The position numbers and the translations under genes are program-made. Positions 1-10,128 of a stretch of DNA of 64,000 bases are shown one piece after another. Under the pieces are notes generated by a model. That model had not been told where the DNA came from. It did not search any database and saw nothing but the letters and a program-made list of their open reading frames with translations. Where the stretch lies: positions 53,198 to 117,197 of the forward strand of contig SVTK01000008.1 of the NCBI GenBank assembly GCA_015063805.1, read 5' to 3'. Source of the DNA: Oscillospiraceae bacterium. Lineage in GTDB: Bacteria > Bacillota > Clostridia > Oscillospirales > CAG-272. How positions within the stretch are numbered: position 1 is the first letter of the stretch; every line of letters begins with the position of its first letter.

Positions 1-2
1 TT

Positions 3-404
3 GTCGGCTTCCCCGGGGAGACCGAGGCGGATTTTGAGGCAACGCTGGAGATTCTGCGCCGTGTCCGCTTTGATATGATTTATTCCTTCATCTACTCTCC
101 CCGCAAGGGAACCCCTGCCGCCGAGTACGCCGATCAGATCCCGGATGCGGTGAAGCATGAACGCTTCGACCGCCTCATTGCCCTGCAGAACGAGATCTCC
201 TACGAGCGCAACCTGCTGGCCGAAGGAAAGACCCTGCGGGTGCTCTGTGACGGAGAGAAGGTGCAGGAGGGTGTGATCCTCTGCTCCGGTCGTACCGATG
301 GCGGAAAACTGATTTATTTTGCCGGAAATGCCCGTCCCGGGGACGTGGTGCAGGTGAAGGTGGAGCGGGCTGAGCCCTTTGTACTCCGCGGGGTGCAGAT
401 ATGA
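3..404 (+). CDS. miaB: tRNA-2-methylthio-N6-dimethylallyladenosine synthase MiaB, C-terminal part (5' truncated by window)
   Basis: Open frame runs in from the window edge: ..GFPGETEADFEATLEILRRVRFDMIYSFIYSPRKGTPAAEY.. followed by a TRAM-like tail; typical MiaB radical-SAM methylthiotransferase. Confidence 0.88.
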   Translation, partial: VGFPGETEADFEATLEILRRVRFDMIYSFIYSPRKGTPAAEYADQIPDAVKHERFDRLIALQNEISYERNLLAEGKTLRVLCDGEKVQEGVILCSGRTDGGKLIYFAGNARPGDVVQVKVERAEPFVLRGVQI

Positions 405-1498
405 GCAGTCCCCGTATCCGCCGTACCGAGATCAGCCTGTGCAACATTCTGCTCTGTCTCTTTGTGGTGTGGATCCATGTGTCCTCCGCACCCATTTCCA
501 CGTTGGATCGCAGCAGTGCTGCCTATGCCTTGGTCTATTTCCCTTGGCGGCTTGCGGCTTTTGCCGTGCAGGGATTCTTTTTCCTCAGCGGCGTGAAGCT
601 CTTCATGCGTCCCGCCGAGAAGTTTTCCTACCGCCGCTTCTGGCGTTCACGGCTTCTGCGCATTGTGCTCCCCTATCTGCTGTGGGTGCTGATCTACTAC
701 ATCTACTTCGTGGCGCGGGGATATTTCCCCTTCCGCGTGGGGGATCTGCTCCGCTATGCCGTGGTGGGGGACCTGTCGGCGCACTTCTACTTTGTGGTGA
801 CCATCCTGCAGTTCTATCTGCTCATGCCCCTGTGGCGGTGGATGGTGAAGCGGTCAGATCCTACCGTGGCCATTGTGTTTTCGCTGCTGATCAGCCTGTT
901 CATTGCGCAGAATCTGCCCAATATCGTGGCATTGTTCGCCCCCGAATACTATTTCCCCTACACCGACCGCGTTTTCCCCACCTATCTCATCTGGTGGGTG
1001 GCGGGCTGCTTCGCCGGAGCCCATTACGATGCCTTCTGCGATATGCTCCGCCGTCGGCGCCGCGCTCTTGTGGTGCTGTATCTGGTCTGCGCCGCCGTTG
1101 AGGGGATCATGGGCTGGCTCCACGCATCGGGCAGGGCCTGGATCGGCTGGCTGGAGCTGTGGCACACCGGTTACTGCGCGGCGGCTATCCTCTGCGTGCT
1201 CTCCCTTGCCCTGGCGGTGTCGGAGAAATCCTTTGCCCGTTCGGCCCTTGTGTCGCGGCTGGATGCCGCATCCTGGGAGATTTTCCTGATTCATCCCCTC
1301 ATCATTCAGATCACCAACGGCCTGCTTTCCCGCCTTGGCGTTGTCCGCATCGGCGCGGCTTATCTCTGCCGCATCGCAGCGGTCTATGCTGTGTCCATCC
1401 TGCTCTGCGTGGGCTGGAACATGGCGTGGGATCGGCTGAAGCGATATATCCCATTCTCACAAAATAAAAAAATCGAAAAAGGAAGTAAAACATCATGA
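401..1498 (+). CDS. Acyltransferase family 3 membrane protein (OafA/YrhL-like)
   Basis: 365 aa, multiple TM segments, N-terminal 'LCNILLCLFVVWIHVSS' and 'GFFFLSGVKLFMRP...FWRSRLLRIVLPYLLW' typical of acyl_transf_3. Confidence 0.8.
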   Translation: MSSPRIRRTEISLCNILLCLFVVWIHVSSAPISTLDRSSAAYALVYFPWRLAAFAVQGFFFLSGVKLFMRPAEKFSYRRFWRSRLLRIVLPYLLWVLIYYIYFVARGYFPFRVGDLLRYAVVGDLSAHFYFVVTILQFYLLMPLWRWMVKRSDPTVAIVFSLLISLFIAQNLPNIVALFAPEYYFPYTDRVFPTYLIWWVAGCFAGAHYDAFCDMLRRRRRALVVLYLVCAAVEGIMGWLHASGRAWIGWLELWHTGYCAAAILCVLSLALAVSEKSFARSALVSRLDAASWEIFLIHPLIIQITNGLLSRLGVVRIGAAYLCRIAAVYAVSILLCVGWNMAWDRLKRYIPFSQNKKIEKGSKTS

Positions 1499-1884
1499 CC
1501 GTTATGGAAATTGCCGCACTGCTCGGCGAAGCAATCAAGAAAGATGCCCGTATTGCCGCCCTCAACGAGGCCCGCGCTGCCTACGAGGCTGATCCCCAGG
1601 TGGCCCAGTATATGGCCGAGTACAACGTACAGCAGAAGGCTCTCTCCCACCAGGTGTCCATGCCTGAGCGGGATCAGGTTGTCATCAACTCCATTCAGAA
1701 CCGCATCGACGAGCTGTACAATCTCATCTCCGAGGCGCCCAGCTTTGTCGCCCTCAATGAGGCCCAGGAGGCGGTGAACGAATTCATGAATCAGGTCAAC
1801 GCTGAGATCACCTACCACATCACCGGTGAGCAGCCCTGCACCCATGACTGCCGTACCTGCGGCGGCTGCGGCCACAGCCATTGA
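1495..1884 (+). CDS. YlbF/YmcA (RicA/RicF) family protein with Cys/His-rich C-terminus
   Basis: 129 aa helical YlbF-like sequence; C-terminus CTHDCRTCGGCGHSH; lies between miaB and mutS as ymcA does in Bacillus; ATGA overlap with upstream gene. Confidence 0.75.
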   Translation: MTVMEIAALLGEAIKKDARIAALNEARAAYEADPQVAQYMAEYNVQQKALSHQVSMPERDQVVINSIQNRIDELYNLISEAPSFVALNEAQEAVNEFMNQVNAEITYHITGEQPCTHDCRTCGGCGHSH

Positions 1885-1925
1885 CCGAAAAACAACCGTA
1901 AATCTGAAGAAAAGGTGGACATGAC

Positions 1926-4535
1926 ATGACGCCGATGATGCAGCAGTACTTCTCCATCAAGGAGCAGTATCCCGATTATTTGCTGTTTTACCGTCTTGGT
2001 GACTTTTATGAAATGTTCTTCGAGGATGCCAAGACGGCATCCCGTGAGCTGGATCTGACCCTCACCGGCCGGGACTGCGGCGAAGCCGAGCGTGCTCCTA
2101 TGTGCGGGGTGCCCTTTCACAGCGCAGAGGGCTATATCGGCCGTCTGATTGAGAAGGGCTACAAGGTCGCCATCTGCGAGCAGACCGAGGATCCCGCCCA
2201 GGCCAAGGGACTGGTGCGCCGTGAGGTCATCCGTGTCATCACCCCCGGAACGCTGATCGAGAGCGGCCTGCTCAGCGCACAGCGCAATAACTATCTCTGT
2301 GCTCTCTATTTGGGCGAGGACGAGGTGGGCATTGGGTTTGCCGACGTTTCTACGGGGCAAATCAGCGCCACCTCTCTTCCCGCGTCTGCCGCATCCCGCA
2401 TCTGCACCGAGCTGGGCACCTATTCCCCCAGTGAGGTGATCTGCAACCTGGGTGCACCGCAGATGGGGGAGATCGCCGACTTTGTCCGGGGCCGCCTGGG
2501 CGCGGCGTTGGGGGACGGGCAGGCCGCCCGTTTCGACTATGTGGATGCCCACGACCGCTGTTCCCGACAGTTTGCCGAGATCCTGCGGGAGGGAATGCTG
2601 GACAACCGTGTGGTGGTGTCGGCGGTTGGCGCACTGATCTCCTACATCGCCGAGACACAGAAAATTGACATCGCCTATATCAAGGAACTGAACCTTTACC
2701 GCGACGGGCAGTATCTGGAGATGGATCTCTCTACCCGCCGCAATCTTGAACTCACCGAAACCATGCGTTCCAAGGAGAAGAAGGGCTCCCTTCTGTGGGT
2801 GCTTGACCGTACCCGCACCGCACCCGGCGCGCGGATGATCCGCCAATGGATCGAGCATCCCCTGCTGTCGGTGTCGGCCATTCTCGAGCGACAGGGGGCG
2901 GTGAGCGAGCTCCACGGCAACTATATGCTCCGGGAGGAGCTGAGTGAGCTGCTGGACTCGGTGCTGGATCTGGAGCGGCTGGTGACCAAGATTGTCTACG
3001 GTACCGCCAATGCCAAGGATCTGCGGGCGGTGGCCACCACCGTGGCGATCCTGCCCGAGCTGAAGCGGCTGCTGGAGCTCTGTCAGAATCCCGAGCTCTG
3101 CCGCATCTGCCGTGAGCTTGATCTGCTGGAGGACATCTGCGATCTCATCACCCGCGCCATTGTGGAGGATCCACCCTTCTCGGTTCGTGAGGGCGGCATG
3201 ATTGCCGAGGGCTACAGCCCTGACGTGGACTACCTGCGCAATGTCATGCACGACGGCCGGAGCTGGATCGAGCGGGTGGAGGCAGAGGAGCGGGAGGCCA
3301 CCGGCATCAAGAACCTGCGCATCAATTACAACAAGGTTTTCGGTTACTACATCGAGGTCACCAAGTCCATGCTGGGCATGGTGCCCGATCGCTATATCCG
3401 CAAGCAGACCCTGACCAACTGCGAGCGGTACATCACCCAGGAGCTCAAGGACATGGAGGCCACCATTCTCGGTGCCGCCGATAAGGTCTGCTCCCTGGAG
3501 TATGAGATCTTCTGCGAGGTGCGGGGAGTGGTGTCTGCCGCCGCCGACCGCCTGCAGAAAACGGCAGTTCTGCTGGCCACTCTGGATGCCTATCTCAGCC
3601 TGGCCACTGTCGCTGCCCGTAACCAGTACATATGCCCCGAGGTGGATTGCAGCGACGTGATCGAGATCAAGGATGGCCGCCACCCGGTGGTGGAGCAGTT
3701 TGTGCGGGACAGCTATTTCGTCCCCAACGACACCCTGCTTGACACGGGACACAACCGCATGATGCTTATCACCGGCCCCAACATGGCGGGTAAGTCCACC
3801 TATATGCGGCAGACCGCTCTGATCGTGGTCATGGCGCAGATCGGCTCCTTTGTCCCCGCCGCCGATGCCCGCATCGGCATTGTGGACAAGCTTTTCACCC
3901 GCGTGGGAGCATCCGACGACCTGGCATCGGGGCAGTCCACTTTCATGCTGGAGATGACCGAGTGCGCCCATATCCTGGCCAATGCCACCCGCCGCAGCCT
4001 CATCATTTACGACGAGGTGGGACGGGGAACCAGTACCTTTGACGGCATGAGCATTGCCCGCGCCATCATTGAGTACACTCTGGGCAAGAAGATCGGGGCA
4101 AAGACTATGTTTGCCACCCACTACCACGAGCTGACCTCCCTTGAGGGCGAGTTTGACGGGGTGGTCAACTATAACATCGCCGCCAAGAAGCGCGGGGACG
4201 GCATCACCTTCCTGCGCAAGATCGTTCGCGGATCCACCGATGACAGCTACGGCATCGAGGTGGCCAAGCTGGCGGGCATTCCGAACGAAGTGATCCGCCG
4301 TGCCCGGGAGGTGCTGGCCTCCATTGAGTCGAGTGCCGACATCCGCACCGATGGGGCGGGGAATGGCAGAAAAAAGGCTGATTCCTCGACCGAAGTGGGG
4401 GGTCAGCTCACGCTGGAGTCGGCGATTGAAGCCGAAGTGGCGCAAGTACTCCGTTCCACCGATCTCAATACCCTCTCACCCTATGAGGCCATGACACTGC
4501 TCTTTGACCTCAAGCGCCGCCTTGGCGGGAGTTAA
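1926..4535 (+). CDS. mutS: DNA mismatch repair protein MutS
   Basis: 869 aa; TPMMQQYFSIKEQYPDYLLFYRLGDFYEMF, Walker A GPNMAGKST, DEVGRGTSTFDG. Confidence 0.98.
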   Translation: MTPMMQQYFSIKEQYPDYLLFYRLGDFYEMFFEDAKTASRELDLTLTGRDCGEAERAPMCGVPFHSAEGYIGRLIEKGYKVAICEQTEDPAQAKGLVRREVIRVITPGTLIESGLLSAQRNNYLCALYLGEDEVGIGFADVSTGQISATSLPASAASRICTELGTYSPSEVICNLGAPQMGEIADFVRGRLGAALGDGQAARFDYVDAHDRCSRQFAEILREGMLDNRVVVSAVGALISYIAETQKIDIAYIKELNLYRDGQYLEMDLSTRRNLELTETMRSKEKKGSLLWVLDRTRTAPGARMIRQWIEHPLLSVSAILERQGAVSELHGNYMLREELSELLDSVLDLERLVTKIVYGTANAKDLRAVATTVAILPELKRLLELCQNPELCRICRELDLLEDICDLITRAIVEDPPFSVREGGMIAEGYSPDVDYLRNVMHDGRSWIERVEAEEREATGIKNLRINYNKVFGYYIEVTKSMLGMVPDRYIRKQTLTNCERYITQELKDMEATILGAADKVCSLEYEIFCEVRGVVSAAADRLQKTAVLLATLDAYLSLATVAARNQYICPEVDCSDVIEIKDGRHPVVEQFVRDSYFVPNDTLLDTGHNRMMLITGPNMAGKSTYMRQTALIVVMAQIGSFVPAADARIGIVDKLFTRVGASDDLASGQSTFMLEMTECAHILANATRRSLIIYDEVGRGTSTFDGMSIARAIIEYTLGKKIGAKTMFATHYHELTSLEGEFDGVVNYNIAAKKRGDGITFLRKIVRGSTDDSYGIEVAKLAGIPNEVIRRAREVLASIESSADIRTDGAGNGRKKADSSTEVGGQLTLESAIEAEVAQVLRSTDLNTLSPYEAMTLLFDLKRRLGGS

Positions 4536-4538
4536 TTC

Positions 4539-4895
4539 ATGGAATTTTTCATTGGCATTTTCTTTGTGGTCTGGCTGGCCATGTTTGTTTGGATCATCGG
4601 CAGCAATATCGCCGAGTGGAGCAAAAACAACGCATCCCCCCGTCTGTCGGTGGATGCCCGTGTGGTGACCAAACGTACGTCGGTTCATCACCATCATCAC
4701 AAGAACCACACCTCCCATTCCCACAGCTATTACGTCACCTTTGAGGTGGAAAGCGGCGACCGCATAGAGCTGAAAATGTCAGGTCGGGAGTATGGGATGC
4801 TGGCCGAGGGAGATTTCGGCGTGCTGTCCTTCCAGGGCACGCGCTACCTGGGCTTCGCAAGAAAAATTGGGACGGAGTTCCCGCCCAAAACGTAA
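4539..4895 (+). CDS. DUF2500-like protein, one TM segment, His-rich linker
   Basis: N-terminal TM, 'ARVVTKRTSVHHHHHKNHTSHSHSYYVTFEVESGDRIELKMSGREYGMLAEGDFGVLSFQGTRYLGF' resembles DUF2500. Confidence 0.65.
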   Translation: MEFFIGIFFVVWLAMFVWIIGSNIAEWSKNNASPRLSVDARVVTKRTSVHHHHHKNHTSHSHSYYVTFEVESGDRIELKMSGREYGMLAEGDFGVLSFQGTRYLGFARKIGTEFPPKT

Positions 4896-4958
4896 AAACG
4901 ACATATTTCTGTCCCCGCTCCCCGGGGATGAAAGTATACGCAAAAAAGGAGGTGCCCC

Positions 4959-6965
4959 ATGGCAAAAATCAATGTCCTTTCCTTTGCTGTTGCCAATCTG
5001 ATCGCGGCGGGTGAGGTGGTTGACCGCCCTTCGTCTGTGATTAAAGAACTGCTGGAAAATGCCATTGACGCAGGTGCCACCAAAATCACGGTGGAGATCC
5101 AGCGCGGGGGCATTGCCTTCATGCGGGTTACCGACAACGGATGCGGCATTTCCGCCGAGGATCTGCCGGTGGCCATCCGCCGCCACGCCACCAGCAAGAT
5201 CAAGGAAGCGAGTGACCTTGACGGTATCCTGACGCTGGGTTTCCGGGGTGAGGCCTTGGCCGCCATTGCGGCGGTGTCCCGGCTGCGGATTCTAACCCGG
5301 ACAGCCGACGCTGAGATGGGCAATCTGCTGGAATCCGAGGCGGGGAATGTGGTGCGGGTCACCGAGCAGGGCTGTGCCAAGGGCACGACCGTGATCGTGG
5401 AGGAACTGTTTGCCAATGTGCCCGCCCGCCGCAAGTTCCTCAAGAAGGATTCGGCCGAGACCATGGCGGTGGCCGCCATTGTGGAGCGGGTTGCGCTTTC
5501 CCGCCCAGATATTGCTTTTTCCTTCATTGCCGACGGCAGCCGCCGATTCGATACGGCGGGGGACGGCAAGCCCGAGAACACCCTGCACGCTGTGTTCGGC
5601 CGGGATTTTGCCCGCCGTATGATCCCCATTTCGGGGAGCATGGGTGGGATCTCGGTCAGCGGTTTTATCGGTCGTTCAGACAACGTGAAGGCCAACCGAA
5701 ATTACCAGAATTTTTTTATCAATGGCCGCTATGTGAAGAGCAAAACCGCCACCGCCGCCATTGAGCAGGCCTATACCTCCTACATCGCTCCCGAGCGCTA
5801 TCCCGTCTGCGTTCTGCACATTGATATCAATCCCGAGGCGGTGGATGTGAATGTCCATCCCGCCAAGCTGGAAGTGAAATTTTCCAACGAGAAGCTGGTA
5901 TTTGAGGCGGTCTACGGCGCGGTGCGGAGCGCGCTGAGCCAAAACAGCGACCGCCCCGAGCTTTCCCTGGACCGCGCCGGAGCGACACCGTCCCCGCGAT
6001 CTTATCTGCCCCTGCGGGACAGCGATGCCCCAAAGCCCAAGCAGCTGACGGTGGAGTCCATGCTGGCCCCCACCTCCTCTGCCGAGCAGAAGACGGTGGA
6101 CATCCCTGCATCTCGGCCTGCACAGCCCCCGGCCTCCGGCGTGGGCGGTCGCATGACGGCGGACCAGTACCGGGCCGCCCTGTCCCTGCCCCCAAGGCAG
6201 ACCGTCCCCGCCGCTGAGGTGGTTGCCCCCGCCCGCCGTGAGACCGAGCCGATACCGCTGAGAAGGGAACCGGCACCTGTTCCGGCACCGAGATCTCCGA
6301 TGCATGATGTGGTTCCACCTGCGGTTTCTGTACCTGTAACTGAGCCTCCCGCCGCACCGGCGGCGGAATCAACTCCCGCCGTTCTTCCCGCCTACCGGAT
6401 CATCGGTGAGGCCTTCAACTGTTATGTGCTGGTGGAGCAGGGTGATACCCTTCTGCTCATCGACAAGCACGCCGCCCACGAGCGGATCCTTTTCGAGGAG
6501 TTCAAGGCCAAGCTCAGGCAAGTGGAGGGAGCGGCGCAGCTGCTCCTGACCCCCATTGTGGTAACCATGTCGGGGGAGGAATGCGGTGCGCTGGAAGACT
6601 ACCGCGAGGAGCTGGCCGGAATCGGCTTCGCCTTCACCCTTTCGGGAACACGTGTGGAAATCACCCAGATCCCCGGCGGTGTTTCCGCCGCCGCTGCGCC
6701 TGACCTGTTGGGACTTTTGGCCGCGCAGATCCTCACCGACCGGGGTGATGTGAAGCTGACACGGGACCTGCTCTTTGAGCGGGCTCTGTATCAGGCCTCC
6801 TGCAAATCGGCCATCAAGGGCGGCCGGGTCTATGACGATGGTCACATTGCCTGGCTGGTGGAACGACTGCTGGCCCTGCCCGATATCACCGTCTGTCCCC
6901 ACGGCCGCCCTGTGGCCATCAAGCTGACCCACCACGCCCTGGACAGACAATTCTCCAGAGAATAA
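4959..6965 (+). CDS. mutL: DNA mismatch repair endonuclease MutL
   Basis: 668 aa; IAAGEVVDRPSSVIKELLENAIDAGA, GFRGEALAAI, C-terminal dimerisation domain with DKHAAHERILFEE. Confidence 0.98.
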   Translation: MAKINVLSFAVANLIAAGEVVDRPSSVIKELLENAIDAGATKITVEIQRGGIAFMRVTDNGCGISAEDLPVAIRRHATSKIKEASDLDGILTLGFRGEALAAIAAVSRLRILTRTADAEMGNLLESEAGNVVRVTEQGCAKGTTVIVEELFANVPARRKFLKKDSAETMAVAAIVERVALSRPDIAFSFIADGSRRFDTAGDGKPENTLHAVFGRDFARRMIPISGSMGGISVSGFIGRSDNVKANRNYQNFFINGRYVKSKTATAAIEQAYTSYIAPERYPVCVLHIDINPEAVDVNVHPAKLEVKFSNEKLVFEAVYGAVRSALSQNSDRPELSLDRAGATPSPRSYLPLRDSDAPKPKQLTVESMLAPTSSAEQKTVDIPASRPAQPPASGVGGRMTADQYRAALSLPPRQTVPAAEVVAPARRETEPIPLRREPAPVPAPRSPMHDVVPPAVSVPVTEPPAAPAAESTPAVLPAYRIIGEAFNCYVLVEQGDTLLLIDKHAAHERILFEEFKAKLRQVEGAAQLLLTPIVVTMSGEECGALEDYREELAGIGFAFTLSGTRVEITQIPGGVSAAAAPDLLGLLAAQILTDRGDVKLTRDLLFERALYQASCKSAIKGGRVYDDGHIAWLVERLLALPDITVCPHGRPVAIKLTHHALDRQFSRE

Positions 6966-6991
6966 CTAAGAAGAAGCATGAGGATAGAGAA

Positions 6992-8128
6992 ATGTTTGAA
7001 CTGATCAAAACCGAGGGCCGCGCACGGCGGGGCTGCCTGCATACCGTTCACGGGGATATTCAGACCCCCGTGTTCATGAACGTCGGCACCTGCGCCGCCA
7101 TCAAGGGCGGCGTGACCACCATGGAGCTGCGGGACATCCATTGCCAGGTGGAGCTGTCCAATACCTACCACCTGCACATCCGTCCCGGTGACCGACTCAT
7201 CCGGGAAATGGGGGGCATCCGCAAGTTCATGAACTGGGACGGCCCGGTGCTTACCGACTCGGGGGGATTCCAGGTCTTCTCCCTGGCCGGCCTGCGGAAG
7301 ATTACCGAAGAGGGGGTAAAGTTTGCCTCCCACATTGACGGCCGCCGCATTTTCATGGGCCCCGAGGAAAGTATGCAGATCCAGTCCAATCTGGCCTCCA
7401 CCATTGCCATGGCCTTTGACGAGTGCATTGAGAACCCTGCCCCCCGGGACTATGTGAAAAAGTCCTGTGACAGAACCGCCCGCTGGCTGGTCCGCTGCCG
7501 AGATGAGATGGCACGGCTCAACGCCCTGCCCGACACCCTAAACTCCAAACAGATGCTCTTCGGCATCAACCAGGGCAGTACCTACGAGGATCTGCGCATT
7601 GAGCATATGCAGAAGATCGCCGAGCTGGATCTGGACGGCTACGCCATCGGCGGTTTGGCCGTGGGCGAGGCCACCGAGGATATGTATCGCATTATCGACG
7701 CGGTGGAACCCTATATGCCCACCCACAAGCCCCGCTATCTCATGGGTGTCGGCACCCCCTGCAACATCCTGGAGGCGGTGCACATGGGCGTTGACTTCTT
7801 CGACTGCGTCATGCCTTCCCGCAATGCCCGCCACGGCAATCTCTTCACCTGGAACGGGAAGATGAACCTGCTCAATGAGAAGTATGCGCTGGACCCCCGT
7901 CCCTTTGACGAGAACTGCGACTGCCCCGCCTGCCGCCACTACAGCCGCTCCTATGTCCGCCACCTCATCAAGGCCAAGGAAGCGGTGGGAATGCACCTGG
8001 CGGTGGTGCACAACCTGCACTTCTACAACGAGCTCACCATGAAAATCCGCGAAGCCCTGGACGGCGGATACTTCGAGGAATTCTATCAGAAATACCGCAA
8101 GATCCTCGGCGAACGGGTCGAGGACTAA
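6992..8128 (+). CDS. tgt: tRNA-guanine transglycosylase
   Basis: 378 aa; TDSGGFQVFSL, YLMGVGTP, CDCPACRHYSRSYVRHL zinc site. Confidence 0.98.
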   Translation: MFELIKTEGRARRGCLHTVHGDIQTPVFMNVGTCAAIKGGVTTMELRDIHCQVELSNTYHLHIRPGDRLIREMGGIRKFMNWDGPVLTDSGGFQVFSLAGLRKITEEGVKFASHIDGRRIFMGPEESMQIQSNLASTIAMAFDECIENPAPRDYVKKSCDRTARWLVRCRDEMARLNALPDTLNSKQMLFGINQGSTYEDLRIEHMQKIAELDLDGYAIGGLAVGEATEDMYRIIDAVEPYMPTHKPRYLMGVGTPCNILEAVHMGVDFFDCVMPSRNARHGNLFTWNGKMNLLNEKYALDPRPFDENCDCPACRHYSRSYVRHLIKAKEAVGMHLAVVHNLHFYNELTMKIREALDGGYFEEFYQKYRKILGERVED

Positions 8129-8132
8129 CCGG

Positions 8133-8174
8133 AAAAGAGGAAGGAACTTTTAGAAAAAGTTCCTTCCTCTTTTT
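8133..8174 (+). terminator. Intrinsic terminator after tgt (likely bidirectional)
   Basis: AAAAGAGGAAGGAACTTT-...-AAAGTTCCTTCCTCTTTTT inverted repeat with T-tract. Confidence 0.85.
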
Positions 8175-8213
8175 AATCCCGCACCGCATATCAAATATGA
8201 TTAAACCTCATAT

Positions 8214-8271
8214 GCGAAAGTTTTTTGTAGGGGGCGCGGGGGGAATTTTTTTCAAAAAAGTTCCCCCCGCT
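8214..8271 (-). repeat. Dispersed palindromic intergenic element, copy R1
   Basis: GAAAGTTTTTTGTAGGGGGC + hairpin GCGGGGGGAA-TTTTTTTCAAAAAAG-TTCCCCCCGC (8236-8270); same core as copies at 32.7, 38.9, 39.0, 42.1, 61.0 and 61.1 kb. Confidence 0.75.
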
Positions 8272-8283
8272 ATGTTTATTCAA

Positions 8284-10128
8284 TCAATCAAACTGAGCAT
8301 TATACAGCCCGTAGTACGCACCTTTCGCGGCCATGAGCTCTTCATGATTGCCCTGTTCCACGATACGGCCGTCACGCACCACAAGGATGGTGTCGGCGTT
8401 CTGCACGGTGGAGAGACGGTGGGCGATGACAAAGCAGGTCTTGTTCTCCATCAGGCGGTACATGGCTTCCTGAATCTGCACCTCGGTGCGGGAGTCCACG
8501 TTGGAGGTGGCCTCGTCCAGGATGAGCATCCCGGCGTTGGGGAGCATGGCCCGGGCAATGGTGATCAGCTGGCGCTGGCCCTTAGAGATGTTCACACCGT
8601 CGTCCGAGAGAACGGTGTTGTAACCCTCGGGCAGCTGCTCGATGTAGCTGTGGATGCGGGCAGCTTTGGCGGCGGCCACGACCTCTTCCATGGTAGCGTT
8701 TTCCCGCCCGTAGGCGATGTTCTCGAAGATGGTGCCGTGGAAGAGCCAGGTGTCCTGCAGGACCATGGTGAAGCCCAGGCGCAGACTGTCCCGGGTGAGG
8801 GAACGGATCTCATTGCCGTCAATGAGGATCGCCCCTGCCTGGGGATCGTAGAAGCGCATGAGCAGGTTGATGATGGTGGTCTTGCCGGCGCCGGTGGGGC
8901 CGACGATGGCAATGATCTTGCCAGGCTTGGCATCCAGGGTAAAGTCGTGGAGGATGGTGCGCTCCTCGGTGTAGCCGAACTTCACGTGCTCCAGCTTCAC
9001 ATGACCGCGGACATCGGTGAGGGGGATGGCGTTGTCGGCATCCACCGGCTCGGGAGCCTCGTCCAGCAGGCGGAAGACGCGCTCGGCGGCGGCCAGGGCC
9101 GACTGCAGCTCGCTGAAGATGTTGGCCATCTCGTTGATGGGGCCGGAGAAGCGGCGGGAGTACTGAATAAAGTTGGAGATATCACCCAGGGAGAGGGCGG
9201 GGAAGGCCAGTGCGCCCACCGAGAAGGAGCCGATCATGTAAAGGATGGAACCGAACATGGAGATCAGCGCCAGGGAGAGGTTGTTGACAAAGTTGACGGT
9301 GGGACCGATCATGGAGCCCTGGTAATCGGCGTTGTAGTAGGCGTTGACAGCATCGGTGTTCCGCTGATCAAAGCGGCTGATGATGACATCTTCCCGGTCG
9401 TAGGCCTTGATGGTCTTCTGCCCAGAGAGCATTTCCTCGGCGTAGCCGTTCAGCTCGCCCAGCTTGGCCGAGCGCAGCTTGAACAGAGGGCGGATTTTCT
9501 TGGTCTTGTACTTGGTGAAGAGCAACGAGATGGGCACGGTGATGACGAACACCAGAATGAGCACCGGGGAGATGGAGAGCATCATCACAAAGGAACCCAC
9601 CACCGTAATGACGCTGGCGCAGATCTGCAGAAGGTCATGGGAGAGAGACGCATTGATGGTGTCAATGTCGTAGGAGATGTGGGAGATGATCTCACCGGTG
9701 GCGGTTCGGTCGAAGTAGGAGACCGGCAGGCGGGTGAGGTGATCGAAAACCTGACGGCGCATGGTGTAGATGATGCGCTGGCTGAGGTTGATCATCAGCA
9801 CCGAGAGGGAGTAGGAGAGGATGGCCGAGAGGGCGTAGAAGATCAGCATCAGCCCGCAGAAGAAGAAGACTTTCTCGAAGACAACGGCGCCCTTGCCCGG
9901 CTCAATGGCATCAATGGCCAGGCCTGAGAGACGGGGGGCCACCAGGGCAAGAAGGTTGGAGGTGATCATGAGCACGAAGGCCAAGAGCACCATCCATTTG
10001 TATTGGAAAAGATAGCTGCACATCCGACGGATAACCTTGATGCGGGCACCCTTCTCCAGCTTGACGTCGGGACGGGCGCTGACGTTGCTCATCTTGCCCC
10101 GTCCACCCTGCATGGGAGACTTATTCAA
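8284..10128 (-). CDS. ABC exporter half-transporter (ATP-binding/permease), subunit with canonical Walker B
   Basis: GPTGAGKTT, LILDEATSNVD, divergent signature NISKGQRQ; likely TTG start (GGGAGGTGCTATCC-TTG) overlapping upstream stop, or ATG at 10113. Confidence 0.93.
   Translation of the reverse strand: MNKSPMQGGRGKMSNVSARPDVKLEKGARIKVIRRMCSYLFQYKWMVLLAFVLMITSNLLALVAPRLSGLAIDAIEPGKGAVVFEKVFFFCGLMLIFYALSAILSYSLSVLMINLSQRIIYTMRRQVFDHLTRLPVSYFDRTATGEIISHISYDIDTINASLSHDLLQICASVITVVGSFVMMLSISPVLILVFVITVPISLLFTKYKTKKIRPLFKLRSAKLGELNGYAEEMLSGQKTIKAYDREDVIISRFDQRNTDAVNAYYNADYQGSMIGPTVNFVNNLSLALISMFGSILYMIGSFSVGALAFPALSLGDISNFIQYSRRFSGPINEMANIFSELQSALAAAERVFRLLDEAPEPVDADNAIPLTDVRGHVKLEHVKFGYTEERTILHDFTLDAKPGKIIAIVGPTGAGKTTIINLLMRFYDPQAGAILIDGNEIRSLTRDSLRLGFTMVLQDTWLFHGTIFENIAYGRENATMEEVVAAAKAARIHSYIEQLPEGYNTVLSDDGVNISKGQRQLITIARAMLPNAGMLILDEATSNVDSRTEVQIQEAMYRLMENKTCFVIAHRLSTVQNADTILVVRDGRIVEQGNHEELMAAKGAYYGLYNAQFD

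Noticed and set aside
1812-4445. 877-aa ORF antisense to mutS
   Set aside because: Shadow ORF created by GC-biased third codon positions; His/Gly/Leu-rich composition, no domain, fully opposite a conserved gene.
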